From NCBI GenBank assembly GCA_020638635.1, contig JACKIE010000001.1, forward strand, positions 434,001-498,000: 64,000 bases of DNA. The letters run 5' to 3'. Under the pieces are notes generated by a model, which was not told the origin of the DNA, searched no databases, and worked only from the letters and a program-made list of their open reading frames with translations. The translations under genes and the position numbers were made by a program. The first letter of the stretch is position 1; every line of letters begins with the position of its first letter. Shown one piece after another: positions 23,076 to 32,154 of the stretch. This stretch comes from Planctomycetota bacterium. GTDB lineage: Bacteria; Planctomycetota; UBA8742; UBA2392.

Positions 23076-25172
23076 ATGCGCGACCTGTTGCAGTCACTTG
23101 TTGTGCTGTTAGTCCTTGCTGGCGCCCCGGGCTTGGCGGCCCAGGTGGCGCCCGTGCTGGGCTCGCCCTCCGGCACAGTCGATCTTGCCATTGGTGGATC
23201 CGACCCCACCTTCACCGGGACCATTACAGTTGGCCAGAATCTTGCCGTGTCATTTCAGGCCACGGATGGCGACGTGGCCGATGTCCTGACCACCACGGTC
23301 TCCGTCACCGGCGGTACGCTCACTGGCGTTCAGGCCGGATTCAATGAGTCTTTCCCGTTTGCACCGGCCGGCGCGGTGTCGCCGCATACCGTCTCGCTGA
23401 CGGGCACCGCCTCCACTGCCGGCACCATACAGCTCACGATTCTCGTGGATGACGGCACCGCGCAGCAAGATACCTACACGCTCGACATCACTATCAACGC
23501 GGCAAACGTCAGCCCAGTGCTGGCTGCGCCTTCGGGGACTGTCGGCATCTCTGTGGGCGGCAGCGATCCGACGTTCACAGGCACCGCAACCGTGGGTGGT
23601 AACCTGGCCATCACCTTCGACGCCACGGACGCCAATGGCAGCGACACCCTCACCACCACGGTGACCGTCACAGGCGGCACACTGACCGGCGCGCAGGCGG
23701 GTTTCAACGAGTCATTCCCGTTCGCACCGGCCGGCAGCACTTCTCCGCACTCGGTTTCCCTTACGGGCACGGCCGCCAACGCCGGTACCATCCAGCTCAC
23801 GATCTCGGTAGATGACGGCAACAGCGGCACGGACAGCTACACCATCGACATCACCATCAGCGCGGCCAACGTCAGCCCGGTGCTGGGAGCGCCCTCGGGG
23901 ACCGTGGGCATTACGGTAGGAGGCAGCGACCCGAACTTCACCGGCAGCGCCACCGTGGGCGGCAACCTCGCCATCACTTTCAACGCCACCGACGCCAACG
24001 GCAGTGACACACTCACCACCACGGTTTCGGTTACGGGCGGCACGCTCACCGGCGCACAGGCAGGCTTCAATGAATCTTTCCCGTTCGCTCCAGCCGGCAG
24101 CACCTCGCCCCACGCGGTCTCGCTGACAGGCACGGCGGCCAATGCAGGCACGATCGTATTGACGGTCTCCGTGGATGACGGCAACAGCGGTACGGACCAG
24201 TACGTCATCACCATCACCATCGCGGCGGCCGGCTCGCCCGCCATCACGGTAACGGCCAGCCTGACGGCGTTCACCACCACGGGAGTGGGCGTTCCTTCCA
24301 CGCAGCAGAGCTACACGGTTTCCGGCGCGAACCTGACCGCCGACATCGTGATCACTCCGCCCACCGACTTCCAGATTTCGCTGACTTCGGGCAGCGGCTT
24401 CGCAACCACGCCGATCAACCTGACGCCCGCCGGCGGCAGCGTCAGTACCACCAGCATCTTCGTCCGCTACAACCCGACCACGGGCGGTCCGCACAACCAG
24501 GTGATCGCGCACACCAGCACCGGCGCAACAACCCAGAATCTGAACGTGAGCGGCAGCATCCCAGCGCCGGCGGCGGCTTCGATGTCCGCCGCGGGCAACC
24601 CGGGTTCGCAGAATGCCAATCCGGGCAGCACCCGGACGGCGCTCGGCTTCCGCGTTACCGAAACGGGCGGCGGCTCACCCTTCACGGTTACCAGTGTGAC
24701 CGTGCGCGTCACGACCATCAACAACGCGGGCGGGGTTGCGGTCTCGGCGATCTCCTCCATCGCGCTGCGGCGGGGCGGCAGTGTGCTAGGCACCCACACC
24801 AGCGCCACCTGGTCGGTCGCGGGTGACGTGATCACGCTGAATTACACCGGCTTGAGTTCGGTGATCTCGGCCGGTACTTCCGCCGACTTCACGGTTGCGA
24901 TTACATTCGCTGGGACCTCGGTGCCTTCTCCGTCGCCCAGCTACGTCGCGGAGATCCAGCCTGCCGACGTCAACAGCGGTAGCGGCGTCAGCGGCGCGAC
25001 CGTGACCGGTGGCACGCTCACGCTGGTGGAAGCCCTGCCCGGCGATCCGCTGGATGAGGACAAGGATGATGACAGTTGCAACCTGGCCACCCGCGGAGGG
25101 CCGGCGTGGCCGCTGCTGCTGGCCGGGTTGCTGATAGGACTGGCGGCGTTCCGCCGGCGGAAGACTGCGTAA
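23076..25172 (+). CDS. Secreted repetitive surface protein with C-terminal sorting tail
   Basis: 698 residues. A signal peptide (RDLLQSLVVLLVLAGAPGLA) is followed by three consecutive, nearly identical 121-residue beta-sandwich repeats (codons 23145-23507, 23508-23870, 23871-24233), each with SGTVxxxxGGSDPxFTG, AGFNESFPFAPAG and a closing VDDG segment. Two different Ig-like domains follow (about residues 387-490 and 492-675). The C-terminus has an acidic stretch DPLDEDKDDD, a Cys, a hydrophobic helix and RRRK, the layout of MYXO-CTERM or GlyGly-CTERM sorting tails cleaved by rhombosortase-like proteases. Start ATG 23076 is preceded by GGGGG. It is probably exported and surface-attached; ligand unknown. 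Confidence 0.75.
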   Translation: MRDLLQSLVVLLVLAGAPGLAAQVAPVLGSPSGTVDLAIGGSDPTFTGTITVGQNLAVSFQATDGDVADVLTTTVSVTGGTLTGVQAGFNESFPFAPAGAVSPHTVSLTGTASTAGTIQLTILVDDGTAQQDTYTLDITINAANVSPVLAAPSGTVGISVGGSDPTFTGTATVGGNLAITFDATDANGSDTLTTTVTVTGGTLTGAQAGFNESFPFAPAGSTSPHSVSLTGTAANAGTIQLTISVDDGNSGTDSYTIDITISAANVSPVLGAPSGTVGITVGGSDPNFTGSATVGGNLAITFNATDANGSDTLTTTVSVTGGTLTGAQAGFNESFPFAPAGSTSPHAVSLTGTAANAGTIVLTVSVDDGNSGTDQYVITITIAAAGSPAITVTASLTAFTTTGVGVPSTQQSYTVSGANLTADIVITPPTDFQISLTSGSGFATTPINLTPAGGSVSTTSIFVRYNPTTGGPHNQVIAHTSTGATTQNLNVSGSIPAPAAASMSAAGNPGSQNANPGSTRTALGFRVTETGGGSPFTVTSVTVRVTTINNAGGVAVSAISSIALRRGGSVLGTHTSATWSVAGDVITLNYTGLSSVISAGTSADFTVAITFAGTSVPSPSPSYVAEIQPADVNSGSGVSGATVTGGTLTLVEALPGDPLDEDKDDDSCNLATRGGPAWPLLLAGLLIGLAAFRRRKTA
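23145..24233 (+). repeat. Three tandem 363-bp coding repeats
   Basis: Exactly 363 bp per unit, in frame: 23145-23507, 23508-23870 and 23871-24233. Units 2 and 3 are the most alike; unit 1 is more diverged, especially around codons 10-50. Such units can expand or contract by recombination and may have been collapsed in assembly. Confidence 0.9.
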
Positions 25173-25265
25173 AGGACTACGCGGATGGACGGGGCGACGG
25201 CGTAGTTGCCCCGTTGGAAATCAGCGCACTATCTTGTTGATTGCGTGTCCTGTACCTAACCTCGT

Positions 25266-26120
25266 ATGGCGAAAGCACGTGGAATGAGCAAGAAATCGGG
25301 GGGCGTGGTGAAGACGACCAAGAAAATCGGAATGGCGGTAGGCCTTCTGGCGATGTTCGTGACGATGACAGCTTGCGCGAGCGGCAAGTCGATCAAGCAG
25401 GGTGCCGAGGAATTCAGCATCCCTGGCGACAAGTACTACGAAGCCCTGCAGTTGCAGGACGACGGCATGTACTTCGAGTCGATCCGCGCCTGGTCTGAGG
25501 TGCTCGACGACGAGCCCCGGTTCGCGCAGGGACACTTCAACATCGGGCTGATCTACGACAAGCTCAACATGGTGCCTGAGGCCATTGAGCACTACGAACT
25601 CGCCGTGCAGTACGCCGAGGACTCCCGCGACCTGATTGGCAACGGAAATCCCGCCGAGGAAGACTCCGCCAACATCACCGCTTCGATCGCGCTCTATAAC
25701 CTGCACCTGGGCGCCGCTTACCTGCGCGGCGGCTTGGTGACTGAAGCGATCTCCGCGCTGAAGAAGACTATCAAGGACGATCAATACAACCCGACCGCCC
25801 ACTACAACATGGCGGCCGCCTACATGGCGCAGAACGACTACGAGACCGGCCTGATCCATGCGGACATTGCCGTGGACCTTATCTCCCGGCCTGACGGGAA
25901 ACGTGCCACCGGCATCGCGTCCGACGTGGACATGACGCAGCTCGCCAACTACCTGCTGCGCCAGGCTCGCTGCCACCTGTGGCGCCAGGAATGGGACAAG
26001 GCCAAGGCATGCCTTGAGCGGGTCAAGACGCAGTGCAAGGTTGAAGTCCCGACCGAAATGCAGAAGCAGCTGGACGAGGCCACCGCGCCCAAGCCGGCTG
26101 AAGAGGGAAGCGAAGAGTAA
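25266..26120 (+). CDS. TPR lipoprotein upstream of the pilus motor genes
   Basis: 284 residues. A basic N-terminus (KKSGGVVKTTKK) and a hydrophobic stretch end in MTAC, a lipobox-like site with Cys37. After it come at least three TPR units (YEALQLQDDGMYFESIRAWSE, FNIGLIYDKLNMVPEAIEHY, YNMAAAYMAQNDYETGLIHA). It is probably an inner- or outer-membrane lipoprotein scaffold. It sits 60 nt before pilB on the same strand and could be a pilotin-like assembly factor (PilF/PilW are TPR lipoproteins), but that is inferred from position and fold only. The start is uncertain: ATG 25266 has no clear ribosome-binding site and ATG 25284 is also possible. Confidence 0.7.
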   Translation: MAKARGMSKKSGGVVKTTKKIGMAVGLLAMFVTMTACASGKSIKQGAEEFSIPGDKYYEALQLQDDGMYFESIRAWSEVLDDEPRFAQGHFNIGLIYDKLNMVPEAIEHYELAVQYAEDSRDLIGNGNPAEEDSANITASIALYNLHLGAAYLRGGLVTEAISALKKTIKDDQYNPTAHYNMAAAYMAQNDYETGLIHADIAVDLISRPDGKRATGIASDVDMTQLANYLLRQARCHLWRQEWDKAKACLERVKTQCKVEVPTEMQKQLDEATAPKPAEEGSEE

Positions 26121-26180
26121 GCTGAACGTGGCGGGCAGCCGTGCGGCCTTGGAGCCGTCCATCGCGAGGAGTGCATTTGA

Positions 26181-28097
26181 ATGGCGGGGACCCCCCAGAA
26201 TCCAGCGAACGCGAGCCAGGCTCGCAAGCCCACCACTGGTGTCCGCTATGTAAAGAGCGTCGCAGTCGCCGGCCAGACTTCGACGCCGGGTGACCCCGGC
26301 GCCACAAGTACCGGCAACAGCGGCGCTTCGAGGCGGCCACCCGCGGTAGGGCGCGCGTTGCCGTCGCGGGTCGGCGCCGGCGGCAAGCGCAAGCGCTTGG
26401 GCGAGTTGCTGCTCGAAGCCAATGTCCTGGACGAGGACCAACTAGAGCACGCCCTGAAAATCCACCGACAGACGGGCAAGCAGCTGGGCCGCGTGCTGGT
26501 GGACACCAACCTCGTAGAAGAAAATGAGCTGATCAAGTACCTCGCCATCAACCTCGGCGTGGAATCGGTCAATCTCAACGACGAAAACCTCCAGATCCAG
26601 AGCGACGCCGTGCTGCAGGTCCAGGAACGGCAGGCGCGGCGCTTCAACCTGATCGCCTTCAAGATGGAGGACGACAAGGAGTTGCTGCACGTCGCAATGG
26701 CCAACCCGGCCGACGTGATTGCCGTGGACACCATCAAGTCGCTGACCGGGAAAAGCGTGAAGGTGTACATCGGCTCCCGCATCGCGATCGCCGACGCCAT
26801 CGACAAGCATTACGCGCAGCAGTACAGCCTCGACCAGATGGGCGAAGACCTGAAAAGCGTTGACGCCGAGTTGGTCGAGGACATGGACGACGACCTCGGC
26901 CTCGACAACGACGCGATCGACGCGGCCAGCAACGCCCCTGTGGTCAAGTACGTCAACGCCACGTTGATGGAAGCCGTCAAGCAGCGCGCCTCGGACATTC
27001 ACTTCGAGCCGTTCGAGCGCGAAGTGGCCGTGCGTTTCCGGATCGACGGCGCGCTGCGCGAGGTGACCGCGCCGCCCAAGCGCCTGATGAACGCGGTCGT
27101 CAGCCGCATCAAGATCATCAGCGGCCTCGACATCGCCGAGCGCCGCCTGCCCCAGGACGGTCGCTGCAAGCTGAAGCTCGGCGACCGCGTGGTTGACATG
27201 CGCGTCTCGACCCTGCCGGTGGTGCACGGCGAGAAGGTCGTGATGCGAATCCCGGACAAGTCCGCCACGTCCATGGATATCGACAGACTCGGCTTCGACC
27301 CCATGACGCTGAAGGAAATGAAGCGCGTGTTGCAGACGCCGCACGGCGTGGTTGTGCTGACCGGGCCCACCGGCTCGGGCAAGACCACCACGCTGTACTC
27401 GTTCCTCAAGCACATCTACTCGCCCGAGATCAACATCGTCACCGTGGAAGACCCGGTCGAGTACCAGCTCCCGGGCGTCAACCAGGTGCAGGTACGCGCG
27501 AACATCGGCATGACCTTCGCAGCGGCCCTCCGAAGCATCCTGCGTCAGGACCCGGACGTCGTGATGATCGGTGAGATGCGTGACCAGGAGACGCTGGAGA
27601 TCGCGGTGCGAGCGGCGCTGACCGGCCACCTTGTGTTCAGCACCATCCACACCAACACAGCCGTGGCCACCGTGACTCGTATGGCGGACATGGGCCTGGC
27701 TCGGTACATGATCACCAGCGCGCTGATTTGCGCCATCTCGCAGCGCCTGATCCGCATGATCTGCCCCAAGTGCAAAGAGCCCTACACGCCAAGCGAGGCG
27801 CTTCAGTCCCAGCTGGCGAGCAGCTTCCGTCAACCCACGGTCGAGATTGACCTGTGGCGCGGTACCGGCTGCGCGTTCTGCAACAACTCCGGCTACAAGG
27901 GCCGACTCGCGGTGCACGAGTACATGACGATGACGCCCAAGCTGCGCGAAATGATCATCGCCCAGCGCCCGGAAAACGAACTGGAAGACGAATGCCAGCG
28001 AAACGGCATGCGCACCCTGCGCCAGAGTTGCTTCATGAAGCTGCTGGACGGGCTGACAACCGTGGAAGAAGCTGTCAGCCTGTTCTACGAAGACTGA
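26181..28097 (+). CDS. pilB: Type IV pilus/T2SS assembly ATPase PilB
   Basis: 638 residues of the GspE/PilB family, which powers pilus extension. A disordered N-terminus of about 70 residues precedes an MshEN-type domain (RLGELLLEANVLDEDQLEHA, about residues 73-92); such domains can bind cyclic di-GMP. The catalytic domain has Walker A GPTGSGKT (394-401), Asp box EDPVEYQLPGVNQVQV, Walker B VVMIGEMRDQET and a His box HLVFSTIHTNTA. The tetracysteine zinc motif of extension ATPases is present (CPKC at 528 and CAFC at 564), which separates PilB from PilT. pilT and pilC follow. GspE of a type II secretion system is the alternative, but the pilT neighbour argues for a pilus. Confidence 0.92.
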   Translation: MAGTPQNPANASQARKPTTGVRYVKSVAVAGQTSTPGDPGATSTGNSGASRRPPAVGRALPSRVGAGGKRKRLGELLLEANVLDEDQLEHALKIHRQTGKQLGRVLVDTNLVEENELIKYLAINLGVESVNLNDENLQIQSDAVLQVQERQARRFNLIAFKMEDDKELLHVAMANPADVIAVDTIKSLTGKSVKVYIGSRIAIADAIDKHYAQQYSLDQMGEDLKSVDAELVEDMDDDLGLDNDAIDAASNAPVVKYVNATLMEAVKQRASDIHFEPFEREVAVRFRIDGALREVTAPPKRLMNAVVSRIKIISGLDIAERRLPQDGRCKLKLGDRVVDMRVSTLPVVHGEKVVMRIPDKSATSMDIDRLGFDPMTLKEMKRVLQTPHGVVVLTGPTGSGKTTTLYSFLKHIYSPEINIVTVEDPVEYQLPGVNQVQVRANIGMTFAAALRSILRQDPDVVMIGEMRDQETLEIAVRAALTGHLVFSTIHTNTAVATVTRMADMGLARYMITSALICAISQRLIRMICPKCKEPYTPSEALQSQLASSFRQPTVEIDLWRGTGCAFCNNSGYKGRLAVHEYMTMTPKLREMIIAQRPENELEDECQRNGMRTLRQSCFMKLLDGLTTVEEAVSLFYED

Positions 28098-28141
28098 TGC
28101 GCGTCCGCTGAACCGGGTGCGCGGGCTTGTTTGTATGACGA

Positions 28142-28217
28142 GGCTGGAGGCGGCAGGCGCGAGGCGGCTTTGAAAGCAGTTGTCCCCGCCTTCCGCCTGA
28201 CGCCCGCCGCCTGAACC
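28142..28217. repeat. Heptad palindrome 5, between pilB and pilT
   Basis: The left arm (28142-28168) reads CTGGAGG, CGGCAGG, CGCGAGG, CGGC. The right arm (28188-28217) reads GCCTTCC, GCCTGAC, GCCCGCC, GCCTGAA, its inverted complement at word level. The loop is 19 nt. Same 7-bp period as the T6SS elements, with a GC-richer word. The pilT ATG lies 10 nt after it. Confidence 0.75.
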
Positions 28218-28227
28218 GAAAGATCGC

Positions 28228-29373
28228 ATGTCCGGCCAAAGCGCAGTTAGACTCGATGACCTGCTTGTGTTCACCCGCCGCGCGGAGGTGTCCGACCTTC
28301 ACCTGACGGTCGGCGTTCCGCCCGTGCTTCGCATCGACGGCCAGCTACGGGCTATCGAGGGATTCAAGCCCCTGATGCCGGCCGACACCCGCAGCCTCGC
28401 CATGGAGCTGCTGGATGAAAAGCAGATGGCGGTGCTGGAAGCCGACCGCGAACTTGACTTGTCCTTCGGGCGACGCGGCGCCGGACGCTACCGACTCAAC
28501 GTGTACTGGCAGCGGGGCAGCATCGGTTTGGCCATCCGCGTGATCCGCTCGACCATCCCGACCATCGACGAACTGGGCCTGCCCCAGGTCACCAAGCAGT
28601 TCGCCATGGCCGACAAGGGCCTGTTGCTGGTAACCGGCCCCACCGGCTCGGGCAAGTCCACCACGCTTGCGGCGATGATCCAGTACATCAACCAGAACGA
28701 CAGCTGCCACATCATCACGGTCGAGGACCCCATCGAGTACCTCTACCGGCACGAACGCAGCATCATCAACCAGCGCCAGATCGGCGACGACACCCTGGGC
28801 TTCGCGCCAGCCCTGCGCCACATCCTGCGCCAGGACCCGGATGTGATCCTGATCGGCGAAATGCGTGACCTTGAGACCATCGAGGCCGCGATGACCATGG
28901 CCGAGACCGGACACCTCGTGTTCGCCACCCTGCACACCACCGACGCCGTGCAGACCATCAACCGTATCGTGGACGTCTTCCCCACCAACCAGCAGCAGCA
29001 GGCCCGCGTGCAGCTTTCGTTCGTGCTGCTTGGCGTGGTGGCGCAGCAGCTGCTGCCGCGCGTCAAGGGCGGCCGCGTGCTGGCCATGGAGATCCTGAAG
29101 ATCAACGCCGCGGCGAGAAACCTGGTGCGCGAGAACGAGGTTCACCAGATCTACACGATTCTGGAGACCGGCAGCCGCGAGGGCATGATCACCATGAATC
29201 AGTGGCTGTTCAACCTGTACACCCACGGGGAAATCAGCCGCGAAATCGCCCTCAACCGCTCCACCAACATGGACCAGATGAAGCGCATGCTCCAGCAGGG
29301 CGGCAGGCGCGGCGGCGGCACCGGGGGCGCCGAAGCCGGGGGTGGCGCAGCGGCAGCCATGCGTCCGGCCTGA
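28228..29373 (+). CDS. pilT: Type IV pilus retraction ATPase PilT
   Basis: 381 residues of the PilT family, which disassembles pili for twitching motility and DNA uptake. The N-terminal PAS-like domain carries ARRAEVSDLHLTVGVPPVLR-like sequence (residues 13-33). The core has Walker A GPTGSGKS (137-144), Asp box EDPIEYLYRHERSIINQRQI, the Walker B region DVILIGEMRDLET and a His box HLVFATLHTTDAVQTINRI. AIRVIRSTIP and VFATLHT are standard PilT sequences, and no tetracysteine motif is present. A Gly-rich tail (GGRRGGGTGGAEAGGGAAAA) ends the protein. It is separated from pilB by a heptad palindrome and followed by pilC. Confidence 0.93.
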   Translation: MSGQSAVRLDDLLVFTRRAEVSDLHLTVGVPPVLRIDGQLRAIEGFKPLMPADTRSLAMELLDEKQMAVLEADRELDLSFGRRGAGRYRLNVYWQRGSIGLAIRVIRSTIPTIDELGLPQVTKQFAMADKGLLLVTGPTGSGKSTTLAAMIQYINQNDSCHIITVEDPIEYLYRHERSIINQRQIGDDTLGFAPALRHILRQDPDVILIGEMRDLETIEAAMTMAETGHLVFATLHTTDAVQTINRIVDVFPTNQQQQARVQLSFVLLGVVAQQLLPRVKGGRVLAMEILKINAAARNLVRENEVHQIYTILETGSREGMITMNQWLFNLYTHGEISREIALNRSTNMDQMKRMLQQGGRRGGGTGGAEAGGGAAAAMRPA

Positions 29374-29448
29374 TGCGCGATTTCGGCTGCGCTCTGCCGG
29401 AAAATCATTTATACTCTGGACTTACTCAGTCTCCTTTGAGGCAGCCAT

Positions 29449-30723
29449 ATGCCGCTTTACACAGTCACGGCCCGTGATGCGTCCGGGCGAACCATCAGCC
29501 AGGTGAAGGACGCCCCCTCCGTCGGCGACCTGGTCGCGGAATTGCGCCGCTCCGGCCTGACCGTGATCGGCGTGAAATCCGAGGGTGGCGCGGGCCCCTC
29601 GGGACCCATGGCGGCACCGACGGAAGCTCAGGCTGTCGCCAAGTCGCAAGGCAGCATTTTTGCCAAGAAGGTCAAGGTTGCGGACATGGCGGCCTTCTGC
29701 CGCCAGATGTCCACCATGCTGCGCGCAGGCTTGTCGCTGCTGGACTCACTGGAAACCATCGCGAACGAGACCGAGAACCCGGTCTTCAAGACTGCGCTGC
29801 AGTCGGTGATGACGGACGTGGAGGCCGGCTCCAAGCTGTCGGACGGCTTCCGCAAGCACCCGAATGTGTTCAACGCGCTGATGTGCAGTATGGTTGAAGC
29901 CGGCGAAGTGTCCGGTTCGCTCGACACCATCCTGGAGCAGCTGGGGCAGTTCTTCAAGCGCCGCCACAAGCTGCAAAGCCAGATCAAGTCGGCCACGGCC
30001 TACCCCAAGTTCGTGGGCGGCTTCTTCGTGCTGATTGTGACGGGTATCTTCACCTTCCTGGTACCGCAGTTCGCCCAATTGTTCAAGCAGTTCGGCGCGG
30101 ACCTGCCCTTCCTGACCAAGGTGCTGATCGCGATTTCCGCCGCGATCGTTGACTATTGGTGGATTACGCTTCCGGTCCTGGGTGGCGCGATCGCGGCCTT
30201 CATCTTCTGGCGCCGCACACCGCAGGGCGCCGCGAACTGGGACCGCTTCATCCTCAAGACGCCGCTATTCGGCCCGTTGGTGCTGAAATCCGGTGTGTCC
30301 CGCTTCACCATGACGCTCTCGACCCTGGTCAAGAACGGCATCACCCTTGACCAGTCGCTGGAGATCACCAGCAAGACGCTGGGCAACATCGTGCTTGAGC
30401 AGACGGTGATTGATGCCCGCCAGAAGCTGATCCAGGGCTACAGCTTGTTCCAGGCCCTCAGCGAGTCAGGCATCTTCCCGGGCCTTATGACCAAGATGGT
30501 GAAGGTCGGCGAAGATTCCGGTGCGCTGCCCGACATGCTGAACGACGTCACTGAGTACTACGAAGATGAAGTCTCGTCACAGGTGCAGGCCATCACCTCC
30601 ATGATCGAGCCTGCGCTGATCGTCGGTTTGGGCGCCGTGGTGCTGGTGGTGATTCTCGGTATCTACCTGCCGATCTTCGGCCTGTCCAAAGCCGCCGCCA
30701 AGAGCGCCGCCGGCCCGAGCTAG
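29449..30723 (+). CDS. pilC: Type IV pilus platform protein PilC
   Basis: 424 residues, typical for PilC/GspF, the inner-membrane platform that couples the ATPases to the growing pilus. Two T2SSF domains are visible, each starting FCRQMSTMLRAGLSLLDSLE (residues 82-101) and FTMTLSTLVKNGITLDQSLE (about 285-304), with the GEVSGSLD and GEDSGALPDML motifs that repeat in each half. Membrane helices lie near residues 185-210, 225-250 and 385-410. The short N-terminal domain (MPLYTVTARDASGRTI) is standard. A TATACT hexamer at 29410 may be a -10 element giving the gene its own transcript. A hairpin follows the stop. Confidence 0.93.
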   Translation: MPLYTVTARDASGRTISQVKDAPSVGDLVAELRRSGLTVIGVKSEGGAGPSGPMAAPTEAQAVAKSQGSIFAKKVKVADMAAFCRQMSTMLRAGLSLLDSLETIANETENPVFKTALQSVMTDVEAGSKLSDGFRKHPNVFNALMCSMVEAGEVSGSLDTILEQLGQFFKRRHKLQSQIKSATAYPKFVGGFFVLIVTGIFTFLVPQFAQLFKQFGADLPFLTKVLIAISAAIVDYWWITLPVLGGAIAAFIFWRRTPQGAANWDRFILKTPLFGPLVLKSGVSRFTMTLSTLVKNGITLDQSLEITSKTLGNIVLEQTVIDARQKLIQGYSLFQALSESGIFPGLMTKMVKVGEDSGALPDMLNDVTEYYEDEVSSQVQAITSMIEPALIVGLGAVVLVVILGIYLPIFGLSKAAAKSAAGPS

Positions 30724-30741
30724 CCCGCGTGCAGACGCGAC

Positions 30742-30767
30742 GACGGGCCGGGTTTTCCCGGCCCGTC
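30742..30767 (+). terminator. Hairpin terminator after pilC
   Basis: A perfect 11-bp stem (GACGGGCCGGG / CCCGGCCCGTC) with a TTTT loop starts 19 nt after the pilC stop. The following sequence is only mildly T-rich. Confidence 0.7.
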
Positions 30768-30894
30768 AGCATTTGCCTGGAAATTGCTGAAGCCGGCATC
30801 CCTGTGCTTCCGATAGGGCCCGAGGACGCCTGCGCCGCTGCGCCGCATCGGCGGGTGTCCGCATCGCAAACGCGTTCCCATGCCGGAGGTATTC

Positions 30895-32106
30895 ATGTAC
30901 ACGCTTCGCACTCTCTGCCTGCTGCTGCTCGCGGCCTGTGCCCTGCCGCTCTTCGCGCAGGACTCCTTCACGCCCTACATCGCCAAGGTCTCCGGTGAAT
31001 CCGTCCGCCTGCGTTCCGGGGCCAGCCTCGCCCATCCGCCGGTGTGCGTGTTAAACGACGGCGACGAGCTGACCGTGGTCGGCGAAAAAGAGGGTTGGGC
31101 CGTCGTTCAGCTGCCCGCGGAGGCACCCTGTTGGATCTCCGCCGACTTCGTAAAGCCCGGCGCCGATGGCAAAGACTGGGTCGTCAGCGGCGACAAGGTC
31201 AACCTGAGGGTCAGCGCGGACACCAAGTACTTCCCCGTCGGACAGGCCGAGAAGGGCCAGCTGCTGACGGCCGTGATCGACGGCGAAACCGGCAAGCCGA
31301 TGGCGGAAAACGGCTACGTCCGCGTGGTGCCGCCGGCCAACGCCCACGGCGCCATCTCGCTGGGACTGGTGACCAAGGTGAAGAACTTGGCCGCCGAGAA
31401 GGCCGCGGAGATCGTGAAGGAGACGCCTAAGGAAGCCGCCCCGGCCAACCCCGAAGGCAGCCCGGTTCCCAAGGCGGAAGAGAAGGCCGAGGAGAAGAGG
31501 GCAGCGGAAGCGCCGAAGGAAGAGACCAAGCGCCAGCCCACCAAGGAAGAGCTTGAGGACGAGCGCAAGACCTTCCGCGAGCTCGAGAAGATGCTCGACG
31601 ACGAGCTGAAGAAGCCCGCCGCCGAAGTGAACCTGACCGAAATCCGCAAGATGTTCGAGCAGTTCGTCGAATTTGCGCTCGACACGGACATCAGCGACAA
31701 GGCCGCCCTCTACATCCAGAAGATCGACCTGACGGTAAAGCTGATCGAGGCCGAGAAGGCGCGCCTCGCCGAGGAAGACGCCAAGCGCAAGGCCGAAGCG
31801 GAGCGCATCGCCAGGGAGGCCACCGAGAAGCCCAAGGAAGCCGAGCAGCCAAAGGGCCCGGTCGAGTACCTCGCCATCGGCACCGTGGGCAGCACCGGCA
31901 AGACCGCCAAGACCCCCGCCAGCCACCGCCTGTTCGACGAGAACGGCAAGGCCCTGTACGACCTGCGCTGGGACAAGGGCGACCTGTCGAAGCTCAGCGG
32001 CAGCAAGGTCGGCGTGGTTGGCACGGTCAAGAGCTACGAGGGCTGGCCCAACAAGGTGATCGTGATCGAGCGCATCGACGTGATCGACGACAGCGAAGAA
32101 AAGTAA
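30895..32106 (+). CDS. Secreted bacterial SH3-domain protein with coiled coil
   Basis: 403 residues. Signal peptide MYTLRTLCLLLLAACALPLFAQ; the ATG at 30895 was chosen because GGAGG lies 6 nt upstream, better than the ATG at 30880. Two SH3-type domains follow (ESVRLRSGASLAHPP, about residues 30-82, and KVNLRVSADTKYFPVG, about 90-150). A long charged Lys/Glu/Ala helix (about 160-320) is likely a coiled coil. A C-terminal beta domain (EYLAIGTVGSTGK to IVIERIDVID) looks OB-like. SH3 domains of this kind often bind peptidoglycan, so a periplasmic envelope role is plausible. No enzymatic motif is visible. Confidence 0.7.
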   Translation: MYTLRTLCLLLLAACALPLFAQDSFTPYIAKVSGESVRLRSGASLAHPPVCVLNDGDELTVVGEKEGWAVVQLPAEAPCWISADFVKPGADGKDWVVSGDKVNLRVSADTKYFPVGQAEKGQLLTAVIDGETGKPMAENGYVRVVPPANAHGAISLGLVTKVKNLAAEKAAEIVKETPKEAAPANPEGSPVPKAEEKAEEKRAAEAPKEETKRQPTKEELEDERKTFRELEKMLDDELKKPAAEVNLTEIRKMFEQFVEFALDTDISDKAALYIQKIDLTVKLIEAEKARLAEEDAKRKAEAERIAREATEKPKEAEQPKGPVEYLAIGTVGSTGKTAKTPASHRLFDENGKALYDLRWDKGDLSKLSGSKVGVVGTVKSYEGWPNKVIVIERIDVIDDSEEK

Positions 32107-32120
32107 GCAGGCGAAACCGC

Positions 32121-32151
32121 AGACGCCCGGCCTTTGCGCCGGGCGTCTTTT
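32121..32151 (+). terminator. Rho-independent terminator after the SH3 gene
   Basis: An 11-bp perfect stem AGACGCCCGGC / GCCGGGCGTCT with a 6-nt loop, ending in TTTT. It stands 3 nt from the stop codon of the convergent cyclase gene. Confidence 0.9.
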
Positions 32152-32154
32152 CAT

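Noticed and set aside
23145..24233. A CRISPR-like or tandem-repeat array
   Set aside because: Units are 363 bp, in frame and coding; there are no spacers or cas genes in the window.
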